From Halovivax asiaticus JCM 14624 (GTDB taxonomy: Archaea; Halobacteriota; Halobacteria; Halobacteriales; Natrialbaceae): 64,000 nt of DNA. The stretch is taken from the NCBI RefSeq assembly GCF_000337515.1, contig NZ_AOIQ01000021.1, positions 396,304 through 460,303 of the forward strand. The letters run 5' to 3'. The position numbers and the translations under genes were made by a program. Positions 36,876 through 46,347 of the stretch are shown here, piece by piece (the stretch's first letter is position 1; each line of letters starts with the position of its first letter). The notes beneath the pieces were generated by a model. The model was not told the origin of the DNA. It saw only the letters and a program-made list of their open reading frames with translations, and searched no databases.

Positions 36876-36894
36876 TCGATTTTCCAGCTTTTTT
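36876..36894 (+). terminator. Possible T-rich terminator after adk
   Basis: The stretch cgattttccagcttttttg, about 45-60 bases after the stop, contains a run of six T. No strong stem precedes it, which is normal for archaeal terminators. Confidence 0.35.
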
Positions 36895-37031
36895 GCGACT
36901 GTATTCGACAGTATTGGACCGGGTGCCGATAGCGGCCTGATCGATCTACGTGGGGCTCGCGTTTATCGTGACTTTATCGGACTAGCGTTCACTCCATTTG
37001 GCTCCGGAGTCTTGCTTCCGTCGCCCGGCGG

Positions 37032-39668
37032 TTACTGATCGAGCTCGATCGTCGTTTGACGCACCTCGATGGCGTATTCGTTCGACCAGTCGTTCGACTC
37101 CTCGAACGAGCCGATATCCATCGAGGCGATCGAGCGGTCCTGGACGTCCTTGCCGATGTTCTTGAAGAGTTCGTTGAGTTGACTTGCACTTGAGACGTGC
37201 GTGTAGTTCCCACCGGTGATGTCGGCGATGTCTTTCAACAGATCGACGTCAATGTCGTTCTCGTTGCCGAGCCCGACCGTGTACACCGTCACGTCGTCCT
37301 CGTCAGCTTCGGCCGCAATGGTTCTCGTCGTCGAACCGTCTTCGTCCGTTCCGTCGTTTTTCCCGTCGGTCAACAGGATCATGATCTTCTCGGAGTCGGT
37401 CGACGGTTCGTAATATTCAAGCGCATAATCGACGCCGTCACCGATGTAGGTCCCGCCGTTCGCATTGGCATCGAGTGACGAGTTGAAGTCGTCGAAGTTA
37501 GCGTGTGTGTACAAGTCAGTGGTAAGAGGTGAGGCCCGGGAGTTAAATTCGATAGCACCCGCCCGGTCACCATCTTTCATCTGTCCAACGAATTTCTTTG
37601 TTGCCTCGATTCGTTTTCCATCTGGGTCATTACCTGGATTCGAATATCTGTTTAGGGTGGTTTCCGCATCTGTACACCAGTTCCCGTAGCATTTTTCTTT
37701 CGCACGAATTCGCTCTCCTGGTTCGATTACAGCATATTCTCCTGGGTTTACAGTCTCAACATCCGATCCATTTTTTATCTGAACGGAGCCGGAGAATCCA
37801 AACCCTGAATCATCAACTCTGAAACTACCTGTGAATGGCGGCGATTGCCAATCGGCGCCATTAATCTCGTGTGATCTGATACGATAGCCATGCGGCCCCA
37901 TTGACCCGGATCGATCGAGTGCAAACATGACGTCGACCGGTTTTCGTTCCCCTGGGTGTGGAATTTCGAGGCCCTGATTGGCATTAGGAATCGGGACGTC
38001 CGTCCGGAGCGTTTCGTCGAAGTGGATCTCCGTTCCCGCTTCAATATTTGTTATCTCGCCACCGACCACCGCACCGTGAACTTCGGGGTGGGCGTTACTG
38101 CCCGTCGTAGTGAGCGAAACATCGCTTCCGGGGGCGTAGAGAACACCCTGGAAATCGTTTCGGATTTTTACGTTCTTGTCGCTTTTTCCGTAGACCCAGA
38201 GTTTACTCGCTCCTTGATTCGGTTCGATGGTAACGTCTTCGGCGATGATTGAACCCGAGACGTAGAAGTACGCCCGTCCGTTTCCGGTCACCTCGACGTC
38301 GTCGAGTTTGAGATTACTGTCGACAGCAACGTGAATGATTCCGCCCGAGGTATCGATCTCATCGAGTTGCTGGCCGGCAGCACTCGACTCGTAGTAGATT
38401 GCGTCCGCTTCGCCATCCGGGACCCTAAGTGTCTTTTTGGTCTTGAACCCCGTTTTTCGGTCCATCTTTCCGATCTGTTCGACCGCTGTATCGATGTCGT
38501 CGTCGACCGCGCTAACAGTATCGAACCCGCCGTCCATTTTCGCCCCGTAGACCGTAGCGGGGTATGTTGGACGACTTACGTTGTAGAGCTTCGTCCCGGT
38601 TGCGTTGTCTTCACCGAACGACGGGACGTCGAATTTGGTCGCGTACCCAACTGCAGAGAGGTTTGCATCGGAGTCAGCCGTGAATTTACCGTTCGTTACG
38701 GGAATCCCGGTTACTAGCGAGTCGTCCGTGAGGCCGATGGTGTCAGCGGAGACGAGCAGGTCTTCGGTAACGTTGTTCGGGTCTGGATCGTGCCAACCGT
38801 CGTTTCCGTTGTACCTGTCGACTGTGAGGTCTTTGTCGAGCTGTAGGGGGTCGTCTGTGTACAGCCCGCCGTATATCGTCGGATCGACGCCGACGTAGCT
38901 TTCGAGTGGTTGGTCCGTTCCGAGCGTGGCGTTTACCGTCACCGACTGTTGGTCCGGTTTCGCGTCGACGTTTTCAGTTCCAAACTCTGCGTTGAAGAAC
39001 TCGGCCCACCCGTGATGGTACGGCGTGTCCTCGACGGTGATTTCGACGCCGGTCGCGTACCTGGCTGCTGGGCAGTCGATGCTATTGTTCTGTTCGTATT
39101 CGGCCGAATGCGTACCCTGGCCTGGGTTCCCCGTAAGATCCGTGATCGAGATCTGGATTCCCGGGACCGATTCCCCATCGACTTCGTCGGTGTAATATCG
39201 AATATCGGGTCGGGAGACCATGGTCGAGCCACTTTCTGTCCGTGTGAAGACACCCCCGCCCTGGTGAGCCACGGATCTTCCATCGGCCGTTTCGTAGTGT
39301 AACGTCCCCAGTGAATCGTCGTCTATCAGTGAACACGTCGTTCCGAACTTCGTTCGAGCGGTGACGGAGATCGATCCTTGTCCATCGATTTCGTAGTTTC
39401 CGTCCTCGAGGAGCTGTACGGCATCTTTCTCGCTCGCCAGATCGTGATCGACTTGCTGCATAGCCCGCTCGGCCTGTTCACCCGTCGAATCCGTCTGTAA
39501 GTCATCGACGAGCGTCATTCCAGCGACGGCGACGACGGCAGCGCCGATGAACACCATCCCGAATAGCAGAATTATGCCGACGACTGGTGAAACAGCTCGT
39601 TCTGTCTCCCCGTCCGAATCGCCTGCATGCCGCAGACCGATTTCCGACCCTTGTTCCCCAGAACCCAT
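37032..39668 (-). CDS. Surface-anchored von Willebrand A protein with pilin-like N-terminus (878 aa)
   Basis: Residues 25-54 (RAVSPVVGIILLFGMVF...) resemble the haloarchaeal pilin-like/DUF7289 anchor, oriented with most of the protein outside. A beta-rich domain follows with TPYHHGWAEFF near 215 and DFQGVLYAPGSDVSL near 505. The C-terminal vWA domain has the MIDAS motif D585-R-S-G-S. Compared with the paralogue at 39948-42368, about 70 extra residues are inserted right after the MIDAS loop (about 591-675), encoded by AT-richer DNA. The protein probably takes part in cell-surface adhesion or assembly; this is inference. A TATA box (39711-39720) lies about 45 bases upstream. Confidence 0.75.
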   Translation of the reverse strand: MGSGEQGSEIGLRHAGDSDGETERAVSPVVGIILLFGMVFIGAAVVAVAGMTLVDDLQTDSTGEQAERAMQQVDHDLASEKDAVQLLEDGNYEIDGQGSISVTARTKFGTTCSLIDDDSLGTLHYETADGRSVAHQGGGVFTRTESGSTMVSRPDIRYYTDEVDGESVPGIQISITDLTGNPGQGTHSAEYEQNNSIDCPAARYATGVEITVEDTPYHHGWAEFFNAEFGTENVDAKPDQQSVTVNATLGTDQPLESYVGVDPTIYGGLYTDDPLQLDKDLTVDRYNGNDGWHDPDPNNVTEDLLVSADTIGLTDDSLVTGIPVTNGKFTADSDANLSAVGYATKFDVPSFGEDNATGTKLYNVSRPTYPATVYGAKMDGGFDTVSAVDDDIDTAVEQIGKMDRKTGFKTKKTLRVPDGEADAIYYESSAAGQQLDEIDTSGGIIHVAVDSNLKLDDVEVTGNGRAYFYVSGSIIAEDVTIEPNQGASKLWVYGKSDKNVKIRNDFQGVLYAPGSDVSLTTTGSNAHPEVHGAVVGGEITNIEAGTEIHFDETLRTDVPIPNANQGLEIPHPGERKPVDVMFALDRSGSMGPHGYRIRSHEINGADWQSPPFTGSFRVDDSGFGFSGSVQIKNGSDVETVNPGEYAVIEPGERIRAKEKCYGNWCTDAETTLNRYSNPGNDPDGKRIEATKKFVGQMKDGDRAGAIEFNSRASPLTTDLYTHANFDDFNSSLDANANGGTYIGDGVDYALEYYEPSTDSEKIMILLTDGKNDGTDEDGSTTRTIAAEADEDDVTVYTVGLGNENDIDVDLLKDIADITGGNYTHVSSASQLNELFKNIGKDVQDRSIASMDIGSFEESNDWSNEYAIEVRQTTIELDQ

Positions 39669-39710
39669 TAGTTGTCTTGGTATTCTCTCAGACCATCATA
39701 ATTGTATGGG

Positions 39711-39720
39711 AATATATAGG
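39711..39720 (-). promoter_or_regulatory. Predicted TATA box of the 878-aa vWA gene
   Basis: On the minus strand the sequence reads CCTATATATT about 45 bases before the start at 39668, in an otherwise AT-rich intergenic stretch. Confidence 0.45.
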
Positions 39721-39947
39721 CGTATAGTTTGGTAAATTGAATTATTATGCCGCTATGCCTTTTAGATTGTAGGATGATGAATATGGGCGATCCAATTCTC
39801 ACCCAACAACTGGCTACCTCGACTGCAGTTGCCGATCTGCGTTTTTCTCGACGGTCAACGTCTCACGCCGCGAGCGCTCTGCCTCACGCCGTCGGAATCA
39901 GGAACAGACCGTCCGTGAGTAAAAGCCTGTGCTCACTACGTTGGTGA

Positions 39948-42368
39948 CTACTCGTCGAGGTGGACAACAGTCTCGCGGACCTCGATCCGTTGTTCGTTCG
40001 ACCAGTCGTTCGACTCCTCGAACGAAGCTATCTCCACCGACACCACTGATGTTTCCTGGATATCTTCACCGATGTTCTCGAAGATATCGTTGAGTTGGTG
40101 AGCATCGGAGACGTGCGTGTAATTCCCACCAGTCTTGTCGGCAATATCCTCGAGAAGATCTTCGTCGATTTCGCCGGCGTCACCGAGGCCGACGGTATAG
40201 ATCGTCACGTTGTCTTCGTCGGCGTCGTCGGCAATCGCTCTCGTCTCCGAACCGTCTTCGTCTCTCCCGTTGTTCATCCCGTCCGTCAGGAGGATCATGA
40301 CCTTCTCCGAGTCATGGGCGGGGTCGTATAACTCCAGCCCGGCATCGATCCCATCGCCGATGTAGGTTCCGCCATTTGCGTTCGCTTCAAGGGATGCGTT
40401 GAAAGCGTCGAAGTTCGAGTGCGGATAGAGGTGGTCGGTGAGTTCGTAGGCATCGGTGTTGAACTCGACGGCGCCGGCTTGATCTCCGGGTTTCATCTGG
40501 CCGACGAAGTTCTTCGTCGCGTCGATACGCAGTCCATTGGGATCGTTTCCTGGGTGCCAGTCCACACAGTTCCAACCGGCCCATGCTTTGCAATGTCGAT
40601 CCATCGACCCCGATCGGTCGAGTGTGAACACGACGTCCAGGGGTTTCCGTTCACCGGGGTGTTCTATCTCGAGACCCCGGTTCCCCTTCGGGATCGGGAC
40701 GTCGGTCCGGAGCGTCTCGTCGAAGTGGACGGTGGCGTTCGCTTTGATCTCGGTTTGACCGCCCACGACCGCGCCGTACACCGTGGCATCGTTGTGCAGT
40801 GTGAGGTCACTTTCCGGTGCGTAGAGGACGCCCTGGAAGTCGTTACGAACGTCGACCTGGGTGGCGCTCTTTCCGTACACCCACAACCCGCTCGCACGTT
40901 CGCCGTGTACCGTCACATCGTCGAGAGATATCTCTCCTGAAACGTAGACGTATACCTGTCCACTCCCGGTCACGTCGACGCCGCTTAGATCCAGGTCACC
41001 ATCGACGGCGACGTGGATCGTTCCGCCGGTCGTGTCGAGTTCATCGAGGTCGTCGCCGACGTCGGCTCCATCCCCGTAATACAGCATCTCGGACCCGTTT
41101 GCCGGAATACGTAGCGTGTCTTTGTCGTCGATCCGCTCGCTTTTACTTGCATTGTCGATCTGGGAGACCGCTCGATCGATGTCGTCGTCGATATCGTCGA
41201 TATCGGTGAACGTATCGTCCATCTTCGCACCGTACACTTCCGGAATAGACGTCTCAGTGACGTTGTACAGTTGCGTGCCTGTCGCGTTGTCGCTTCCGAA
41301 GGACGGCACAGCGAAGTTTGTCGCGTATCCGACCGTCGTGAGGCTTGCACCCCGTTCTCCCGTGAGCTTTCCGTTTGTGACCGGAACGCCGGTGATCTTC
41401 GCATCGTCTTCGAGGTCAAGTCCGTTCTCGGCGACGAACAGATCCTCGGTTACATTCGTCGTGTCTGAACCGTCCCAGCCGACGCTTCCGTTGTACCGAT
41501 CGATTGTGAAGGACTGATCGATAGGTGCCGTTTCCTCAACGTAGAGCCCTCCGTAGATTGTCGGATCGACCCGGACGTAGCTGTTGAACGGGAGATCGCT
41601 ACCGATCGATGCACTTACACTCACTTTCTTGCGCGGTTCGTTGTGGATGACGGTCCCATCGAACTCGGATTTCAGGAAGTTGGCCCACCCGTGATGATAC
41701 GGCGTGTCCTCGACAGTGATCTCGACCCCCGTTGCATACCTGGCGTCTGTGCATGCAGACCTGTGCTGTCGTTCGTATTCTGCAGCGTGAGTTCCCTGCC
41801 CAGTCGTCCCCGTTAAATTCGTCACGGACATCCGAAGTCCGTTGACGGTTTCCCCGTCGACTTTGTCCGTATAGTACCGGATCGTCGGGTCCGAGAGAGC
41901 GACGGAACCGTTTCCGCTTTGCTTAAAAACGCCGCCAGCTTGGTGGGCGATCGTATTCCCATCGTCGGTTTCGTACCGTAAGGTCCCCATCGGTTCGTCG
42001 TCGAGAATCGAACAGGTCGTCCCGAACTGTGTCGTCACGGTTACGTTGATCGTTCCTTCATCGACGATCTCGTAGTCGCCGTTCCCGAGCAGTTCGATCG
42101 TACTCCGTTCGCTCGCGAGATCGTGATCGATCTGTTGCATGGTCTGTTCTCCCTGTTCGGCGGTTGCCGTCGATTGCAGCGAGTCGATCAGTGCCATCCC
42201 GGAGACAGCGAGTACTGCGGCACCGATGAGAACCATCCCGAACAGGAGAACGATGCCCAGAACCGCTGAAACGCTTCGATCCGTCCGCCTTCCGAACCGA
42301 CGATGCCAGCCACCCTCAGCGGTCGATGGACCTTCGTTCGTCCGATCCGCCCCCAACCCTTGAGACAT
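39948..42368 (-). CDS. Surface-anchored von Willebrand A protein with pilin-like N-terminus (806 aa)
   Basis: It is a full-length paralogue of the 878-residue protein downstream. It has an anchor at residues 32-58 (SVSAVLGIVLLFGMVL...), the same TPYHHGWANF and DFQGVLYAPESDL segments, and a vWA domain with D-R-S-G-S-M, TDGMNNG and TVGLGDAG. Here the loop after MIDAS is short (about 17 residues, with two Cys). The AVEFNTDAYELTDHLY and ANGGTYIGDGID segments align without gaps. It lies upstream of the 878-aa gene on the same strand but has its own intergenic region of about 280 bases, so separate promoters are likely. Function inferred as cell-surface binding. Confidence 0.75.
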   Translation of the reverse strand: MSQGLGADRTNEGPSTAEGGWHRRFGRRTDRSVSAVLGIVLLFGMVLIGAAVLAVSGMALIDSLQSTATAEQGEQTMQQIDHDLASERSTIELLGNGDYEIVDEGTINVTVTTQFGTTCSILDDEPMGTLRYETDDGNTIAHQAGGVFKQSGNGSVALSDPTIRYYTDKVDGETVNGLRMSVTNLTGTTGQGTHAAEYERQHRSACTDARYATGVEITVEDTPYHHGWANFLKSEFDGTVIHNEPRKKVSVSASIGSDLPFNSYVRVDPTIYGGLYVEETAPIDQSFTIDRYNGSVGWDGSDTTNVTEDLFVAENGLDLEDDAKITGVPVTNGKLTGERGASLTTVGYATNFAVPSFGSDNATGTQLYNVTETSIPEVYGAKMDDTFTDIDDIDDDIDRAVSQIDNASKSERIDDKDTLRIPANGSEMLYYGDGADVGDDLDELDTTGGTIHVAVDGDLDLSGVDVTGSGQVYVYVSGEISLDDVTVHGERASGLWVYGKSATQVDVRNDFQGVLYAPESDLTLHNDATVYGAVVGGQTEIKANATVHFDETLRTDVPIPKGNRGLEIEHPGERKPLDVVFTLDRSGSMDRHCKAWAGWNCVDWHPGNDPNGLRIDATKNFVGQMKPGDQAGAVEFNTDAYELTDHLYPHSNFDAFNASLEANANGGTYIGDGIDAGLELYDPAHDSEKVMILLTDGMNNGRDEDGSETRAIADDADEDNVTIYTVGLGDAGEIDEDLLEDIADKTGGNYTHVSDAHQLNDIFENIGEDIQETSVVSVEIASFEESNDWSNEQRIEVRETVVHLDE

Positions 42369-42674
42369 TATTAGAGCCCAACGCTCTCTTTCGTAATAAC
42401 ATTATTTATTACAATTGCTAAATTATGCGGGTGCGTCGATCGTCGTGATGGGTCTGGGGGGAAAATTCACTATCGGGGAAGGATGGATCGTTCGCTAGGG
42501 GTCGCTGTTGGGACTATAACCGGGTGCGACTGCTTCCAGCTGCGTTTCCGACTACGGTGAGCGAGATCGAGTGTCGGGCCACCAGATCTGACTCCGGTAG
42601 AATGAGTTGCTTACGAGTGACCCGCTCTCACTCGCCGATCGATCCACCGTTTGGCTCCGTCGCCGGTTTTCGGT
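42369..42674. other. Gene-free interval between vWA gene and DUF7289-like gene
   Basis: No coding frame is convincing. The left end is AT-rich and carries the palindrome at 42393-42412, which probably contains the promoter of the 806-aa gene. The rest is unremarkable. Confidence 0.5.
42393..42412. promoter_or_regulatory. Palindrome GTAATAA-N6-TTATTAC at the 806-aa gene promoter
   Basis: Perfect 7-base arms (42393-42399 and 42406-42412) lie 25-44 bases before the start codon, the region expected for TATA and BRE. It could be an operator that masks the TATA box. Confidence 0.45.
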
Positions 42675-44180
42675 CTAGCTATTGTCCACGTCCATTTCGT
42701 ACACGGCAACATTCAGGTACGTAATGCGTGGGGGTGGCGTATACTGATTTGGATACGGGTCGATGTCTGCGTTGTTGAGCGTCGAATCGTAACTGAACCC
42801 ATACGACGAACTATGGCCGCAGATACTTCCAGCGATTAGCGAGCCGGTAAAGTCTCCATTAGCCTGAAAAGCGACTTGATACTTTTCGGAGTCGCATTTC
42901 CCTCGGCGGTCGTTGTAGTCCCACGACTCTTCATCGCTGGCAACGTAGATGACTCCCTCGTATCGTGGACTGCCCTGATTGATGCTGACCGATGATTCTG
43001 ACGTTCCGTATACTTGGATACGAGAGGCGTCAGTGTCCTGATTGCACGGGTCTACGCAGATACTCCCTCCGTTTTGGATATCGAGATTCCCTGTCGTATA
43101 TATCTTCAACTGGTTATTTCCGGAATATCCGGTCACAGTCATAAAGTCGCTCACCCCGTCCGAGGCGATATCGCCGTCGACGAGGAGTGTAATATTGCCG
43201 GTGGTGAGATCAAATTCGTGCGAGCCGCCCTTGATAGAATTGATGAGGTACGTCCCGCTATCGAATGATCTGTCGCTAGTTATCTGTCCGTACGTTGCAT
43301 CAACCGAGTACGATCCATCTTTGGCGTCAGCCATCATCTCGGAGATCGTCTCGTCCATCGGTGGGAGCATTCCTACTTCACCATCGTCTATAATGTCTCC
43401 TGGGTGGTTACCGCCCGGCTCTGAAACGTACGTTGCGCCACGCGATAACGCGTCCTCGAATGATAACGGGCCGAACTTTACTTCGACTGTCTGTGATGTG
43501 TGATCGACATTCCGGATCGCTCCATCGCCGGCTTTACTTCGGAAGTACTCCTCCCAGCCACGGTAGTACGGACTCTGGATCGTCAGAGTTACCGTGTCGT
43601 TTTCGACCAGACTCGCCTCACGTAACGGGTCCGTGGCGGCAGTCGAAACATGAACTGGCCCGGACGAGAGGTCCTGGCTCTTGCTCATGTCCGTGATTGG
43701 GAGTGTGAGTGTTTCGTCGACGGGATCGTACGAAATAGGCGGATTAGAGATGACCCGTGTTTGATTTCCGCGTTCGGCGAAGACGCCACCAGCCTGGTAG
43801 GCGACGATGTTTCCGTCGTCGTGTCTGTACTCGATCGCCCCGACCGTTCTGGTGACGTTCACGTTCCCGCCTTGTATCGTGAACGTCCCGGCGTCCGTTT
43901 TGGTAATCGCGCCGGACTCACCAGCGTCGAACGAGACCGCTTTGGGCATGTCACCGGCTGTCGTTGCCGTCGCCATCGTCTGGCTAAGCTGGACGAAGGA
44001 TTGTTCGATCCGTTCCGTCTCTGCCTGGCTTTGGGTGTCCGAGACGGCGCCGGTCGCAACCACCATGAGCGACAGCGAACCAACGGCAACCAGGCCGAGC
44101 AGTAACACGACTCCGAGAACCTCTGCCTGTGCCCGATCCGGCGGCGACTCCTCCGCGGGCACGGCGACACGTCCGGTCAT
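42675..44180 (-). CDS. DUF7289-like surface protein (501 aa)
   Basis: Residues 17-45 (RAQAEVLGVVLLLGLVAVGSL) are the anchor found in haloarchaeal DUF7289 proteins, followed by IEQSFVQLSQTMATATTAGD. A beta-rich exterior region shares SPYYRGWEEYF and RYEGVIYVASDEES with the two vWA proteins but ends without a vWA domain. Four cysteines near residues 372-377 and 432-455 may form disulfides. The three genes look like an expanded family with and without the vWA module. Function unknown. Confidence 0.7.
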   Translation of the reverse strand: MTGRVAVPAEESPPDRAQAEVLGVVLLLGLVAVGSLSLMVVATGAVSDTQSQAETERIEQSFVQLSQTMATATTAGDMPKAVSFDAGESGAITKTDAGTFTIQGGNVNVTRTVGAIEYRHDDGNIVAYQAGGVFAERGNQTRVISNPPISYDPVDETLTLPITDMSKSQDLSSGPVHVSTAATDPLREASLVENDTVTLTIQSPYYRGWEEYFRSKAGDGAIRNVDHTSQTVEVKFGPLSFEDALSRGATYVSEPGGNHPGDIIDDGEVGMLPPMDETISEMMADAKDGSYSVDATYGQITSDRSFDSGTYLINSIKGGSHEFDLTTGNITLLVDGDIASDGVSDFMTVTGYSGNNQLKIYTTGNLDIQNGGSICVDPCNQDTDASRIQVYGTSESSVSINQGSPRYEGVIYVASDEESWDYNDRRGKCDSEKYQVAFQANGDFTGSLIAGSICGHSSSYGFSYDSTLNNADIDPYPNQYTPPPRITYLNVAVYEMDVDNS

Positions 44181-44418
44181 GTACTCCTGAAATTCTGTGA
44201 ATATGATAAACGGTGCCGCCAGTCCTTTCCGTTTTTTCCGTTTATATCGTTCACTGGGTGGTTCAATTCATGCACTATCCGAGAGAGCTTTCCTGGTCGC
44301 CCAACTCCTGGCCGTAATCTGTCGAAACGGCGGAATCGTGTCGCCGTCGGTCCCCAACCAGTCAATCGAATTACGATAACCCTGTGTACATTTGTGTGAT
44401 GGGCCCGAACCGCTTCCC
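44181..44418. other. Divergent intergenic region
   Basis: On the minus strand, GTTTATCATA (44203-44212) lies about 25 bases before the DUF7289-like start and is its likely TATA box. No clear TATA is seen for the TrkA-type gene on the other side. Confidence 0.4.
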
Positions 44419-45075
44419 ATGCACATTGTTATCGTGGGATATGGCCGCGTCGGGCGGCGAACGGTGCGAATCCTCTCGACCGAAGGTCACCGGGTCACGA
44501 TCGTCGATTCCGACCCGGATCGCGTCGACCGGGCGACGAACGCCGGGTTCGACGCAATTATCGGCAGCGGGGACGAGGAACGCGTTCTCGAAGAGGCGGG
44601 CATCGAAACGGCCGATGCGATCGGTGCGTTCACCCCGGACCTGAACGTCAACTTCACCGCCTGTATGATCGGTGACCACCACGGCTGTCGAACCGTCCTC
44701 CGAATCGACGAAGACTATCGAGAGGAACTGTACGACAGGTACGCCGAGAACGTCGACGACGTCATCTATCCGGAACGCCTCGGCGCGGCCGGAGCGAAGA
44801 CCGCACTCTTGGGCGGGAATTTCAACGTCGTGACTGAACTCGCGACCGACCTCCAGCTACGTGTCGTCGAAGTCGAAGCCGGTTCCCCGGCGATCGGGCG
44901 GCGATTGAGCGAACTCGACCTCCCGGCTGATGTCCGCGTCTACGCCCACGGGGGCGCAGACGAATCGCTGACGATTCCGCTTCCCGGCATCGAACTCGCC
45001 TCTGGTGACGAACTGGCGATCATCACGGACGACTCCGCCGTCGAGTCGTTGCGAACCCAGTTTACCGCCGCTTGA
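44419..45075 (+). CDS. TrkA-type NAD-binding potassium channel regulator protein
   Basis: The 218-residue protein starts MHIVIVGYGRVGRRTVRIL, with the G-x-G-x-x-G Rossmann motif and an Asp (IVDSDPDR) that binds the NAD ribose. It is followed by an RCK_N core and, from about residue 140, an RCK_C (TrkA-C) domain, LRVVEVEAGSPAIGRRLSELDLP. Such proteins gate Trk/Ktr potassium systems; no membrane subunit is adjacent. The ATG at 44419 is preferred over an in-frame TTG/GTG nine codons earlier. Confidence 0.88.
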   Translation: MHIVIVGYGRVGRRTVRILSTEGHRVTIVDSDPDRVDRATNAGFDAIIGSGDEERVLEEAGIETADAIGAFTPDLNVNFTACMIGDHHGCRTVLRIDEDYREELYDRYAENVDDVIYPERLGAAGAKTALLGGNFNVVTELATDLQLRVVEVEAGSPAIGRRLSELDLPADVRVYAHGGADESLTIPLPGIELASGDELAIITDDSAVESLRTQFTAA

Positions 45076-45132
45076 GTGCGTTCGCTGCGAACGGTTCCTC
45101 CGCGTTCTGGTCACTGATTCGTCCACGACCGG

Positions 45133-46158
45133 TCACGTGTCGGTGGATTCTACTCGGAAGACGAGCACGTTCTGATGAACCATCGACGGGACGAACGAGA
45201 AGGGGTAGCCGTAGACGTGCAAGTCTTTGGTCGGGTCGTACCACACGAGCGAGGCCTTCAGTGTGAGCGGAGCCGCCTCGCCGATGGACCGGGCGAGATC
45301 CGCCGAGAGAAATTCGTAGGACTGGTCGCGGTACATGTCGCCGATGAAGACGACGACGTAGCCGTCCGGTTTCACGGCGTCGGTGAACGATGCGAACCAC
45401 TCGCCCATGTCCGCCAGCCAATCGGCCTTCGATTCCCACTGCGTCGCGGTCCCGTCTTCGCCGTCGTCGAACGAATCGAGTTTGCTCTCGCGTACGTTGT
45501 CCGCGTTGCGCGTCTGTTCCAGGTCGTCCATGTGCCAGTACGGGACGTCGGTCAACAGGAGGTCGATGCTATCCGCGTCGACGTCCTCGATCAGTGTCCT
45601 ACAGTCACCATGACGGATGTCCTGTTCGGCAAGCGGTGGTTCACCGCGAGCCCGGCGCTCGGCGTTTTCACGCTCCAGGGCCGTCTCGTAGACGTCGATC
45701 CAGCGTTCCGTTTGTTCGAATCCGACCGCGGTTCGCCGGCCCGTCCCCTCGTGTTCGCACAGACTCGTCCCGAGGAGCGTGCCGCCGACACCGGCGAAGG
45801 GATCGAGAACACGGTCTCCGGCCGAGCTGAATCGCTCGATGAGGTCCGTACACAGCCTGGGCGGTTTTTGCCCACCGTGTTCGCTTCGCAGGTCGTGCTG
45901 GAGGTCGGGCGGATACCGGTCCGTGATGACGGACTTCGTCGCGTACTTCCACTCGCGACCGGTGAGGTCGTTGACTCGATTTCGTTCGTCGTAGATCCCC
46001 CGACCCTCCAGGTACGTCTGGTGATCGGCGAGTTCGTCCGTGTCGACGACCTCACCGTCTTCGACGGGAAAGGCTTCTTCGCGCGCACGCGACTCGTCGA
46101 ACGACCCGTCTTCGTCGGTGAACAGCCGACTCTGTCGGTGCCGGTCCCCCTCGTCCAT
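45133..46158 (-). CDS. Orphan DNA methyltransferase (N4/N6 type), possibly Zim-like
   Basis: Starting at M 46158 gives 341 residues. SAM motif I D119-P-F-A-G-V-G-G comes before the catalytic motif D204-V-P-Y-W, with an intervening RRTAVGFEQTERWIDVYE segment. The second residue of the catalytic motif is Val instead of Pro. No restriction gene is nearby, so it is an orphan. Its length and orphan status resemble the haloarchaeal CTAG N4-cytosine methyltransferase Zim, but this is a memory-based suggestion. The end VPSMVHQNVLVFRV is typical of the N-4/N-6 methylase family. Confidence 0.78.
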   Translation of the reverse strand: MDEGDRHRQSRLFTDEDGSFDESRAREEAFPVEDGEVVDTDELADHQTYLEGRGIYDERNRVNDLTGREWKYATKSVITDRYPPDLQHDLRSEHGGQKPPRLCTDLIERFSSAGDRVLDPFAGVGGTLLGTSLCEHEGTGRRTAVGFEQTERWIDVYETALERENAERRARGEPPLAEQDIRHGDCRTLIEDVDADSIDLLLTDVPYWHMDDLEQTRNADNVRESKLDSFDDGEDGTATQWESKADWLADMGEWFASFTDAVKPDGYVVVFIGDMYRDQSYEFLSADLARSIGEAAPLTLKASLVWYDPTKDLHVYGYPFSFVPSMVHQNVLVFRVESTDT

Positions 46159-46347
46159 GGAGAGATGTCCCGCCCCCCGTCGCATAAACGCTGTGTCCGT
46201 CGCCCGTTCGCGTCGTTCCCCGAGTCTCGTCCCGACATCGAACCGGTGGGATGCATCGGTGATGGCCTGTGCGGGCGAGTACCGACTGGGGGCGGTTACA
46301 TCGATGTCAGTTGAGTGCCTAAATACGGTGAGCCCCTAGCGCCGGTG

